The notes under the pieces: model-generated
Database searches by the model: none
What the model was told of the DNA's origin: nothing
The model's input: the letters and a program-made list of their open reading frames with translations, nothing else
Made by a program: the position numbers and the translations under genes
Assembly: GCA_022457065.1 (NCBI GenBank)
Contig: JAJGBQ010000005.1
Span: forward strand, 310,001-374,000
Source of the DNA: Curvularia sp. ZM96
Taxonomy: Eukaryota; Ascomycota; Dothideomycetes; Pleosporales; Pleosporaceae
Direction of reading: 5' to 3'
DNA: 64,000 nt
Shown here: positions 22,333 through 31,811 of the stretch, in pieces
Layout of the letters: each line of letters opens with the position of its first letter
Numbering within the stretch: position 1 is the first letter of the stretch

Positions 22333-23391
22333 GATAAATGAACACCGTACTTCAGAGGACCTATTTTTCACTGTGCCCTCGTTCATCACAGGGGTGTTAG
22401 GTGATTTTGTAAAAAGAATTGTCTTGCTTTATACGTCACTGGTACGCAATCTACTAATGTCGATCGATACTTCGTAACGCATTATCAGGTGATGGGGAGC
22501 TACATGGCTATTCTGATTGGTCATTTTACCTAATGCAGGCTAGTACATTGTCTATGATAAGTGTCATGCGCTCCTGTGTTGACAAGCATACGGGCGAAGA
22601 TTAGATCATGATCGCCGCGAATAACTATCTTATTCTATTCTACGCGTAGGCGCGTGATAAGTTTGTATAGTCTTACTTGCTATATGTAGCTTAGCACAAG
22701 AAGCTAGCTATAGTTCGTCGATCCTAGATTTTATAACAGCTGGACTTTTGGAACGCTACCTGTAGGAGTAAAGCCAAAATTGCTCGTGATACTACACTAT
22801 AGTAGAGTAGGTTATATCTCAGTTCACATCAACACAACGATAAAATACTGGTCTAACGGCTTTGCTAGAAGTTGAAAATAGTTAGCCTCTGCTTGCCATA
22901 GCTAACCAAATATTTTAGTTAGGTTATTTCTGTTAACAAGTTAGTAAAAAATATCTCCTTCTCTTATGAGAAGGGAGATGCCATAAACAATAGCAAAGCC
23001 TCTATCAGTTTCGACCGCGCTAAGGTATTGGTACCATAGTTGGGACTAAGCTTTGTAGACAGGATACGACTCCTTCGATGGAGAGCAAGAGCAACTCCAA
23101 TCATTCGGAATTCTGGAGGTGGCCGGGTGGGGTTATGGCGTGCCCTAGCATTGAAATTAACCCATTAGAGTTAGCACTAGTGCAGTCCCGGGCATTCCAG
23201 TGGTAGACTAGAGTCTATGCAGCAATGTGTGTCGTCATGCGTGTCTCCTTGATCATCGATTACATACTGTTGGGGTATTTATTCACTGGAAGTCATAGTT
23301 TCAGGAGTTTACTATCTTCTCCACCTACTCTCACACCTACTCCCAAACCTGTTTACGTTCGGAAGTTCACAAACATCTCCACATTGACCTC
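22333..23391. other. AT-rich intergenic region
   Basis: No gene is seen. The stretch 22.6-23.0 kb is rich in CTATAG-type steps and resembles decayed repeat DNA. Confidence 0.45.
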
Positions 23392-23640
23392 ATGGCATTG
23401 TCGCTATCCATCGCTATAGTCACTCTTGCTTTTGCCAGTCCGGCTTCAGCAGGTCCAGCCGCCTATGGTCTGTGTCAGGCGGGTTGTTCTGCAGTAGTCA
23501 TGGCGTGCTACTCTGCAGCTGGTTTTACTTGGGGAGCCACCCTCGGTGCCTCCGCACCTGCTACTATCATCGCATGCAATACTGCCTTTGGTACATGTCA
23601 GGCTGCGTGTGCCGCTGTGATTCTGGCTCCAACGCCGTAG
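23392..23640 (+). CDS. Small secreted cysteine-rich protein
   Basis: A single exon encodes 82 aa. The first 20 residues (MALSLSIAIVTLAFASPASA) are a signal peptide with an ASA/G cleavage site. The mature 62 aa hold six cysteines in a repeated pattern, YGLCQAGCSAVVMACY and later IIACNTAFGTCQAACAAV, separated by a Gly/Ala-rich hydrophobic stretch. I recall this CQxxC-VVMAC layout from a family of small fungal secreted proteins often labelled zygote-specific-like. Role unknown; it could be a surface-active or effector protein. A second ATG-less extension upstream has no support. Confidence 0.8.
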   Translation: MALSLSIAIVTLAFASPASAGPAAYGLCQAGCSAVVMACYSAAGFTWGATLGASAPATIIACNTAFGTCQAACAAVILAPTP

Positions 23641-24766
23641 AAGGTACGACAAGATGCCAGTCGTTTTTTGAGCATCTGCTTCGAGAAACCTCCAAATTAC
23701 TACTAGAAAACAATGCTAATTCTTCAATCTTCTCAGGGAGATACTCAAAGTTCATTTACGAAACAGACATGACATAGTAAAAGAGAAAATGAGTATAGGA
23801 AACAAGAAAAAGAAATCTTATTGTGTATTGTAGAAGTTGCGTAGGTTCTGTTGGAACTTGAAAATGACATAAGCAATGTGAATCTTAAATTTCTTGATTT
23901 GATAGCCATAACCTTGATTTTCAGATGCGATTATTGATTGCACTACAGTACGAGTATTTGATGCACTCTATCTAAGTTGCCACTAGAGCAATTTAACCAT
24001 ATTGTTCGCTAAAGAACAGTCAAAGACGATAGGACTGAAGCGTCGCAAATCTGGTTCATTGCAGGCAGCCAGACGGTCCATCAAGCATGAGTCTTATGAG
24101 ACGAGCGACCAGTTATGGATGGACAATCTTAGTCAAAATCTACTCATTGCGTTTGTTCCAGGAGAATCACAGTAAGAGACTATGTCAAAGTAGGGCTTTA
24201 CAAATCTTAGTCGTCATGATGACTTGACTTGTAATAGCATTCGAGGCGCTATCACAAGCCAATCGTAGCCTTAGCGAGCTGGGCCAATTAGTAGAGCGAG
24301 ATCGCTCAGCACCATATGCAAAGTTCATGATGATAACTCTTTGCGCGTCAATGACATTCTCCTATAACGCACAAGCACCCATACTCTAGTCTTATAATCT
24401 AATTCAAAAGTTGCAGTGATACATCCACGAGTCTTTGTCACATCTCTTTAGGGCAAGTTCTCGGACTTGTATATTTAGTAGTTAGTAATATATGCTTATT
24501 CCATTTCTTACGCCTTGATCCAAATCAGAGATGTAGTAAAAACAACAAGACGTAAGTCAAAGATAGCTATTTTTGTTTTGGTGAGCAATGGCTGGTAATT
24601 TGTATAAAGACAACTGTTCTGGAGAAATCTCGATCTGCTCGTATGATATCAGAAGGACCCTGCAACGCTAACGCAAAGCGTGTGTTGCGACATGTCGTGT
24701 TCGCAAATAACCGAATACAGCTTAGTGCCATAACGGTGACCGCATGGTTGATCCTCAATCTCATAT
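23641..24766. other. AT-rich intergenic region with decayed repeat
   Basis: No gene is seen. The segment 24685-24735 repeats a short piece of 17045-17095. Confidence 0.45.
24685..24735 (+). repeat. Dispersed degenerate repeat, copy 2
   Basis: TTGCGACATGTCGTGTTCGC followed by AAATAACCGAATACAG aligns with 17045-17095. The divergence is mostly transitions, in keeping with RIP. Confidence 0.4.
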
Positions 24767-25368
24767 CTAGAGCCCGCCTGCGGCCTTTCGTTCAAAGTAT
24801 GCTGTCAGCTTTCCTATGGGTACACCAGCAGCAAATGCCCACCGATAACGTTCCATGAAAGCGACAATATCTTCGTCCATCCGCTGCATTGCCCTCTGCT
24901 TGTGGTCCTCTAACTCTTGGCCAGTATAGGCAAGATGCACGTTGGACTGCAGCTCGACCTCGCCAACCTCGTGCCCAAAGTCCATCGCGTCTAGCACAAT
25001 CCTGAACCTCTCGTCCGCTAGCCAGGTTCTTCTTGTTGTGTATATGGTTGCGATAGGATCGAGGCCGAAAAACTCACGCTCACTGCATACTCGTCCCGTG
25101 ATGGTGTGCACTTGGATCCCGATTTCACGAGGGTTAGACAGCTCCTCGAACCTCGAGTTCTGAAAGTTGCCACCCTTTCTTACTTTGGCCTCCTATCGCC
25201 CGTTGCGTAGCCTGACCCACACACCTGCTGCCGTGAGAAGTCTAGCTCGATCGAAGTAAGTGTCTTTGAAAATCCGCTTCTTTTGTGGCTGGATGCTTCG
25301 AAATGGTGGGTTTCCGACGTGAAGGGTAAGATCTGTGACTGCGAGCCCGCAAAACTTGCGCTCCACCT
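24767..25368 (-). pseudogene. CYTH-domain thiamine-triphosphatase-like gene with one nonsense codon
   Basis: The minus strand gives a continuous CYTH-fold protein of about 200 codons broken only by TAG at 25195-25193. The family signature EVERKF (ExExK, metal and triphosphate binding) begins the readable exon just after a TTCTAG acceptor at 25371-25369. KDTYFDRARLLTAAGVWVRL follows, then RNGR, the stop, and EAKVRKGGNF. The family normally has Trp in this GRWEAKV motif, so a single TGG-to-TAG change explains the stop; on the other strand this is CCA to CTA, a CpA-to-TpA change. The C-terminal half (DERFRIVLDAMDFGHEVGEV and FAAGVPIGKLTAYFER) is intact. The first exon with the start codon is not resolved. 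CYTH enzymes hydrolyse triphosphates such as thiamine triphosphate, polyphosphate or RNA 5' ends. Confidence 0.8.
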
Positions 25369-25569
25369 CTAGAAGAAAGGTTTGAGATGTGGCTTTTGGA
25401 AATATGAAAAATGCTAGAATTTATAATTGCAAGCCTCAGCAAGAGAGACGCAAGGTATGAGCAAAGAGCAAGGTAGTGGTATTGATCTTTAAGGAAAATG
25501 GTTTGAGCCGCATAAGAAACCCCTCGGTAACAGGCACGTGACCAACACATACGCCTCCTGCTCCACACA

Positions 25570-26411
25570 TTACATGTTACTACTATCTATGTAACGCGAG
25601 GTCTCCGTCGTTCCCGAGAGAAAACCCGCCAAACTAGTATTGTTTAGGCTGTTCAATAGGGTTTTGTACGAAATCTCCGTCTCTCCGTTGGTGTCAACCT
25701 GGCCGCTATTTTAGCATTGTTAAGCATTATACAATGAGTCTTACCTTAATAAGAAGGTTTCGCTCCTTGTACATCTTCAAGATCTTAGGGTTTTTCGCAG
25801 CGAACTCATCGTATCGCTTCTGGAAGACGACCGCATTATCTGCTTCTCTTCTAGGTAGGTTTCGCTTGAGAAAGCGATTTTTGGCGACCTCTTCTCGACA
25901 ATCGAAGAATAGAACTAATGCTGGCGAGCCGATCTTCCCGAATTGATAAGCTAATGGAGAGTATTAGTGGCTGGGCAAGCTAACCTTTTTTTCCACAGGC
26001 ATAGCCTGATCCAACTCCCTCGGCAAGCCATCTATTAGGATCACGCGACGGCTGTTGCAAAGATCATGCACCATACTATCTTGAAGAATGTTGATCAACG
26101 TCTCTGTAGAGACGAGCTCGCCTCGTTGTACCTGAGATGCCGTAACCAGGTCCGTCATCGAATTCGAGACAAGTCTCCTTAACGTATCTCTAATAGACAA
26201 GTGACAGAATCCGTATTTATTAGAAAGTCTTCGACACAGCGTGCCCTTGCTAGAGCTAGGAGCTCCTGTAGATCTTAGTCGCGTACTTAGAATTTCGTAT
26301 ACTTACTAATGACGAATACGACAGATGTTGCAGTAACCTCTATGACAATTTGTAAGGATGTTAGCCTAGGGGGATAACCCTGTGTGATAACAAGAATTTA
26401 TAGCCCTCCAT
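25570..26411 (-). CDS. UMP-CMP/adenylate kinase-like nucleotide kinase
   Basis: Five inferred exons, 26411-26379, 26337-26307, 26265-25985, 25933-25745 and 25698-25570, give 220 aa without any stop. Introns are 41, 41, 51, 46 nt. The P-loop reads APSSSKGTLCRRL (normally GGPGSGKGT), followed by LSIRDTLRRLVSNSM, the NMP-binding LIDGLPRELDQA (family DGFPR) and KKIGSPALVLFFDCREEV, which aligns with the KIGKPAAVLF region of UMP-CMP kinases. The lid has RFLKRNLP and READNAVVFQKRYDEF. The enzyme would phosphorylate CMP, UMP or AMP. Exons 1 and 2 and the first splice (donor GTTATC) are weaker than the rest. The first glycine of the P-loop is replaced, so activity is uncertain. It is head-to-head with the viperin gene, 141 bp between start codons. 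Confidence 0.75.
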
Positions 26412-26552
26412 TTATGTCTTGAAAAAGCGGGGTTATGCGCACGTTAGCGGTAAATAGCATCGATGGGCATCATTAAATTCTGTGGCAGCAAGTGAACATC
26501 TTCAGCTCTTTATCTGCTTCTTTCGTCGCATTTCTTAGTTCACGCCCTAATA
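26412..26552. promoter_or_regulatory. Divergent promoter between nucleotide kinase and viperin
   Basis: Only 141 bp separate the two start codons, so the pair would be transcribed from one shared control region. I see no motif I can name. Confidence 0.5.
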
Positions 26553-27515
26553 ATGAATTCCGTCTTAATCTACTTTGGACTACTGCTACTTGTTATTGGG
26601 TCCGTATACTTGCGTTACAGCAATTATCGCACCGTATGCCCTGTGGCTGTTAACTATTATTTTACGAGGCGCTGCAATAAGACATGTGGATTCTGTTTCT
26701 ACACTGCCACCTCCTCCTTCATGGAAAGTTCCGATCGCGCAAAGAAAGGGCTTTTATTGCTCAAGGAGGCGGGCATGCGAAAGCTGAATTTTGCTGGCGG
26801 AGAGCCCTTTCTTTATTCTAAGTTCCTGGCCGAGATAGTGATTTTCTGCAAAGACGAATTACGACTCGAGTCGGTGTCTATTGTTACAAATGGAAGTCTT
26901 GTTAAGGAAAGCTTCTTTCGGTAGTGCGGTTCTAAAGTCGACATATTGGCGGTCTTATGTGATTCGTTCAACGAGTCTACCAACATTCAGATTGGCCGTG
27001 GATCTGGCGACCAGATCTCGCAGCTATATAAGATTGCTTCTTGGTGCAAGGAGTACGGTATCAAGTTTAAGATTAATACTGTGGTATGTCGACTTAACTG
27101 GGATGAAGACATGAACAAGCATATTAATTAGCTTCGGCCTTTTCGCTGGAAGTGCTTCTAAGTCTTGGTTGTCGTAGGGGAAAACGACACTGGGGAGACA
27201 CTTCGAGACGCACGCAAGTTTACTATCACCGATAAAGAGTACGATAGCTTTTGCAGACGACATAAGAACTAGACAGCACTTGTACTGGAGTCTAACCGAA
27301 TGATGGCTAAGTCATATTTAATTCTCGACGAGTACTTGAGATTTCTAGATCGTGACGGGCGTCAGCTATCTGGATCAATCCTTGATATTGGGGTTAGAAA
27401 AGCACTACAAAGTGTATACTGGGACGAAAAGGCTTTTAGGGACCGTGGAGGAATATACGACTGGGCCAGACCGGCTGGCACATGTGGGGTAGGTAAAGAC
27501 GACCTACAGTGGTAA
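26553..27515 (+). pseudogene. Viperin (RSAD2)-like radical SAM gene, four in-frame stops
   Basis: One uninterrupted frame of 321 codons aligns by eye along the whole of viperin. The N-terminus (MNSVLIYFGLLLLVIGSVYL) is a membrane helix as in animal viperin. The radical SAM cluster motif is RRCNKTCGFC (CxxxCxxC). GMRKLNFAGGEPFL is the SAM-binding GGEP motif. DILAVLCDSFNE, GIKFKINTVV, GENDTGETLRDA, MMAKSYLILDEYLRF and GSILDIGV match conserved viperin blocks. The frame contains TAG at 26922, TAG at 27129, TAA at 27159 and TAG at 27270. The third falls where viperins have Gln (WKVFQ), and all four are one C-to-T step from CAG or CAA, a CpA-to-TpA change. There is no frameshift or deletion, so loss looks recent. 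Viperin converts CTP to the chain terminator ddhCTP, an antiviral nucleotide. Confidence 0.9.
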
Positions 27516-27701
27516 GCTCATTGGACCACTTATTGGTCAGCAGAATAGATGTCGGATGAGATTGCAAGCCATTTAGTGCGTCATACACTTCTAAACAAGC
27601 TAGTTGAATCCACCAAAAATGATATGGCCTATTAGTCAGACTGAACGGTATAAAATGGCGGATCTGAGCGAACGACTGAGCTCTACCAGAACACTGATAT
27701 C

Positions 27702-28385
27702 ATGATGTCTACAAGTGCCGAGACCCTCACCAACAGAAGCGAGCATCGAAAGCGATCGAATCTCTACTTGATAGGACCTCAGTGTAGTGGTAAGACGACT
27801 CTTCTTAATGCATTGAGGGAATTCTACTCCGACCGCGACCCAGCATCTCACGATATCGAACAACCTTTTGTCATCGAAGAAGTCGCTCGAGCTGTAATGC
27901 ATGAGAAAGGTTTCTAGGCAAAAGACCTATACGATAGTGTTCGAGGCCTCTAGTTATAGACGCACATCTTGCTGAGACAGAACTAAACCGAAGAATAACT
28001 GAAGGACCTGTGGTTCTTGGCAGACCGATTAGCGCTAGATGCGCTAGTATATGCAAAGGAATATACTGGACTCGATGCTCTTAAAGCGTTAGCGAGCACG
28101 AAGGAGTGGGCACAGTCAAGACTAAGAATGCAACACGCTACAGTGATAGTTTGCGAGGCTGGTAATATAGAGTGGTTGAGTGTAGACGAAGTTAGGTTAG
28201 CCTATCAAGATACTGTAGAGTGGAAGGCATTAAATGAAGCTTTTTTCGTTATGCTCAGGGAGCATGGAATCTCATACAGCGTCCTACCTAATACTGTTAA
28301 AAACTTGGGGGAGCGGGTAGCACTGGTAAGCCATCTTTTGGAGACAGATAAGAGTAACCCCTATTTGAAGTCTGTTTCTTTCTGA
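27702..28385 (+). pseudogene. AAA_28-type P-loop nucleotide-binding protein, broken
   Basis: ATG 27702 starts a protein with SNLYLIGPQCSGKTTLLNAL as P-loop and VIEEVARAVMHEKGF, a block shared by fungal AAA_28/NadR-like ATPases that bind or phosphorylate nucleotides. TAG at 27915 follows. From about 27960 to 28018 sense is found only in another frame (AHLAETELNRRITEGPVVL), after which the first frame resumes with ADRLALDALVYAKEYTG and stays open through VIVCEAGNIEWLSVDEVRLA to a TGA at 28383. The pattern needs two compensating indels plus one or more nonsense changes. It follows viperin in the same direction with a 186-bp gap. In some prokaryotes viperins travel with nucleotide kinases; whether this family phosphorylates a nucleotide here is unknown. 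Confidence 0.78.
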
Positions 28386-29617
28386 ATGTATGTGTATTAT
28401 GAATTCAATTATCGCAACTTTTCATAGAATATATTGTGATGGTTTCTAGCTAGATCGCGCGCTTGTTGTTTGGTCAAAGTCCGAGTCTATTTGATTGTAA
28501 GGCAAAATATTTCTAGTAACCAAGTGCTAGTGTCTAACAGTTGGTGCAACACTGTTTGAAGTATTATCTTGTTTAACGCTGACTTAAATTAGAGGTCACT
28601 GCTTCCGCCTATCTTGAAGTCCTACCATTCTCTTTCAATTTCGAGTAGTGAACGAACTTAGCCATCAATGACAGCCAATACTTAGTATAACTCATCGCGC
28701 ATTCAATTTCCGACATATGATCACTGTTGCATAGTGTGGACGAACAAGTCTCGGTCCGAAGGTCAAGAAAATCGCTGATATCATAAAAAGGTTCACGCAT
28801 ACCACTCATGAACTTCGTAAAAGTCTCGGTGATCATTGTACCAAACACACTGCCCCTCGTTTCTTCGAATGGGAACTTGATGGAAATGATCCGTCCTCAG
28901 ATGATATAGTTGCTAATGTCTTAAAGCATATCTTGGTACAACGAGCTCTGAAAGAGAAGCTTCCAAGATGATCAGTGTATTCTGTTCAGCACGAATGGTT
29001 GTATTTCGTCGTATTGCAACCAGCAAACTTTCCATCAACGAGGCCATCCATGCACGATCTAGTAGACTCACCACTTGTGGTGAGTACCTTGGGTCACGAA
29101 GATTCACCTAGAATATTCATAGATGCGCCTCTGCAAATGCTTTCCTATCGTTTTTCACATGATGTAAACATCTCGCGTGCGGCTTATATCATATGATTGT
29201 TGCGTTTCCCCCTCTACGAGCCCTGCGTGACAGTACAAAGGAACTATCAAAACAAGTTTCCTGCCTCTATTGCCACGTCACTACCGTGAGATAAGCCAAT
29301 AATATCAAGATTCATCTTGGCATCACCAATGTTCACGAATTATCTGAGTATTACATCAACGATGATCACACTGTATGTTGATGTATGCATCCGAAATGCT
29401 GTCGTGTAACTGTGGCTTGCTAGTCTTCCAGTGGCACAGTGACACATGTCAGATTTCATGCGCTAGTTTTCTTTCCAAACATTCATGCAGAATGCAAGTG
29501 AGGTGTTGGGAGAAAGTCGCGATCAAAGGCGTACCATGTCTAAACTCTTAGTGCTGAAGATAGCTGCCACCTCCAGACCCTTGATTCAACCATTACTGAG
29601 TGCTCTTCAGAGGAGCG
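28386..29617. other. Unresolved stretch with protein-like fragments on both strands
   Basis: On the plus strand, 28835-29196 reads PRFFEWELDGNDPSSDDIV, VANVLKHILVQRALKEKLPR, a TGA, then VQHEWLYFVV and MLSYRFSHDVNISRAA. The minus strand of the same DNA has RDPRYSPQVVSLLDRAWMA and, at 28609-28848, a second frame. Both look partly coding, and I cannot decide between them or name a family. It could hold another broken member of the island. Confidence 0.35.
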
Positions 29618-30762
29618 ATGTTTAGCAATCAGCTACAAGGCGAAATTTCTTATAATATGAGTCACAGAATCTCATCGATTGAGCTATTAACTCTTTGCCC
29701 CGACTTGGTTATTAAGGACTACTGCATCGAGTATGCAGCTATATTTAGAGAGCTTACAGATCTTTGGCGCAGAGTAAGTCTTCTTAAAGGATTGTTTGTG
29801 TACCGTCCTGATCGCACGACTAGGGATGGGAGAATCCCTAAGGAGATGATTATTTCAAAAAACAACGTCATCGAGCAGACAATGTAGATGAATCAGGAAA
29901 ACGCATATTCTATAAGATGATGTGCCAGATTGGCGACGAGCTTGACGAGATGACTTCAGCTCTATTATTGACATCGCTATTTGCTATGAATCCCGCCGTC
30001 CTTGATCTCTGTATGGCGCCGGGCGGCTTCACGGCCTCTGTCCTAAAGAGAAGCCGCTATGTTAGGGTGTGCGGAATTAGTCTTCCCGTGTCCCAGGGCG
30101 GCCATAAAATAATACTTCCTAATTAGCGAAGCAACTCGAGGATACAAGTCCGCTTCCTCGATATCACAATGCTAGCAGCCAAGATAGACGTTACCAAGAT
30201 CCCAGTAGAGCATCCTAACGCTAATAACTTTGTATTCGACCGTCTCTTTTATGACGAAACTTTTGATTTGGTCTTCTACGACGGCCAAGTTCTGCGAACG
30301 CATTCTAGAGCAGAGTACCGCGAGAGACGGGAGGCATGGCGGCTACAAACAAGTCAGCTTGTACTAGCACTCCAGCGTGTTAGGCAAAACGGCAAAATCG
30401 TACTTCTACTACACAAGCTCGAAGCTTAGGATACAGTCTTGTTACTGTACACTTTAAGGAAGTTTTCGTTATTACGAACGTTCAAACCGCAGAGAAAGCA
30501 TGCAATCAGATCCTCGTTCTATATTATTGCTGAGCAAATCGAAACGCAGAGCCCATAGTTTCGAGCAGCTATAACCACTTGGAAGGAGGAGTGGTACATA
30601 GCAACCTTTAGAAGTGATGCAGAGTATACGAATAACCAAGCTAGATCTTATGGTATTGTAGGCCAGGTATTGTCAGATTTTGGCACAGAGTTGTTGGAGC
30701 TGGGAAAGCCCGTCTGGGAAGTACAGAGTGCTGCACTACGCAGAGCTTCATTTGTCAAGTAG
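29618..30762 (+). pseudogene. FtsJ-like SAM-dependent RNA methyltransferase, four in-frame stops
   Basis: Exons 29618-29773 and 29824-30762 are joined over a 50-nt intron (GTAAGT...CTAG) that restores LTDLWRR-GWENP. The second exon carries DNVDESGKRIFYKMMCQIGD, then LDLCMAPGGFTASVL, the SAM-binding motif of FtsJ-like enzymes (family MAPGGF), LPVSQGGHKIILPN, VRFLDITMLAA, FDLVFYDGQVLRTH and NGKIVLLLHKLEA, all hallmarks of an ascomycete FtsJ-like family. Premature stops are TAA 29839, TAG 30124, TAG 30427 and TAG 30556. The third sits in the KLEAWDT motif, so Trp TGG became TAG. The first two or the last could be Gln codons. No frameshift is present. FtsJ enzymes methylate ribose 2'-O of rRNA, tRNA or mRNA caps; the target of this family is not known. 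Confidence 0.85.
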
Positions 30763-31811
30763 AGTTCCTACGTTGCAGAAACGTAATCATCTCTACTTAC
30801 TCCTGTTTTCAAACCTGCTATTCAGGGTAGGCGCAGAGGTTGGCAGCGATAATCAATGTTTTACCTACTATATACTGTACAGTGTAGTTAATTTAGAGAG
30901 CTTCATGATGAATAAATTAGTAACAACGCATGATCTAGGTTCTTTGAATACGATCGTGTCACATGGGTTAAAGCAAGCGTCATGGATGTACGCGCTTCGT
31001 TGATGCTTTGGTTCGTGAGTGAGAGTTATGTAATTCGTGCAGTTAGCTAATACTATCTATAGTTCATGTCCCATTATGAAACTAGTTAATGTCGCGATCA
31101 TCAGCCTCCAGGTTGCGTGTCTAAAAGTCAGGGTGTGATAGGTCACAGATCTTTGTTACGACCACACAACCACTTAGTCCTACTGAACGGGCGCGGGCAC
31201 GCTTCGACTACTTTCGTCAACCTGTATGAGAAAGAGCACTGATACACAGCCCCATAGCGCATCGTGGCTTCGCGTAGGCTCTTATTGCTACATTCGTCAA
31301 GACACTATACCTGCTATCCATCTCAGCCTCACGATCTACCTCGCTGTGCTGCTTTTCCCGCGATACCTCATAATCTACACCTGCTGCATCAACAAAACTG
31401 ACCGGGCCGAACTCTTAGATGCAATCTTTTGAGCGAAAATTAGAAGAGTTTGTTGATGGGGTCCGGAATCGATTGCAGCATCTGTGAGTCATCATTGCGC
31501 ACCAAACTCGATGCGGCCTGCTGCGAACGAGCAATGCCGCACCCCTCCCCCCCCCTCCCCCTTGTCAACTATGGCACATCCTTCCAATCTTGCTTAACCA
31601 AAAGCAACCATCATGCAATGGCTTGCATTTGGTCTACTAGGTGGTCTAGTACTCGGCTGGCGTTGCTGTACCATCGTGGCAAGTTTGCGAAAGATAGTGT
31701 GGCATTTATTCTTAAATACAACGCTATAGCACGCAACGAATAATACTATAAGAGCATTCTACCAACCACTTCATCTCCTGCTTCTCTATTTTAATCAATA
31801 TACAACTGTGA
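30763..31811. other. AT-rich intergenic region
   Basis: No larger gene is seen. One short hydrophobic reading frame (31613-31729) is listed separately. A C-rich tract lies near 31538-31562. Confidence 0.45.
31613..31729 (+). CDS. Possible 38-aa hydrophobic peptide
   Basis: ATG 31613 to TAG 31729 encodes a small peptide with one membrane-like helix (MQWLAFGLLGGLVLGW) and basic residues after it. It lies 83 bp before the RNase III gene on the same strand. Nothing else supports it, and a frame of this size can arise by chance. Confidence 0.2.
   Translation: MQWLAFGLLGGLVLGWRCCTIVASLRKIVWHLFLNTTL

Noticed and set aside
22600..23060. Possible second transposon in AT-rich DNA
   Set aside because: I found no terminal repeats, target duplication or transposase motif.
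26553..28385. Idea that TAG/TAA are read as Gln in the island (altered genetic code)
   Set aside because: Genes outside the island in the same contig use TAG and TAA as normal stops, some island stops replace Trp rather than Gln, and one island gene has indels, so point-mutation decay explains more.
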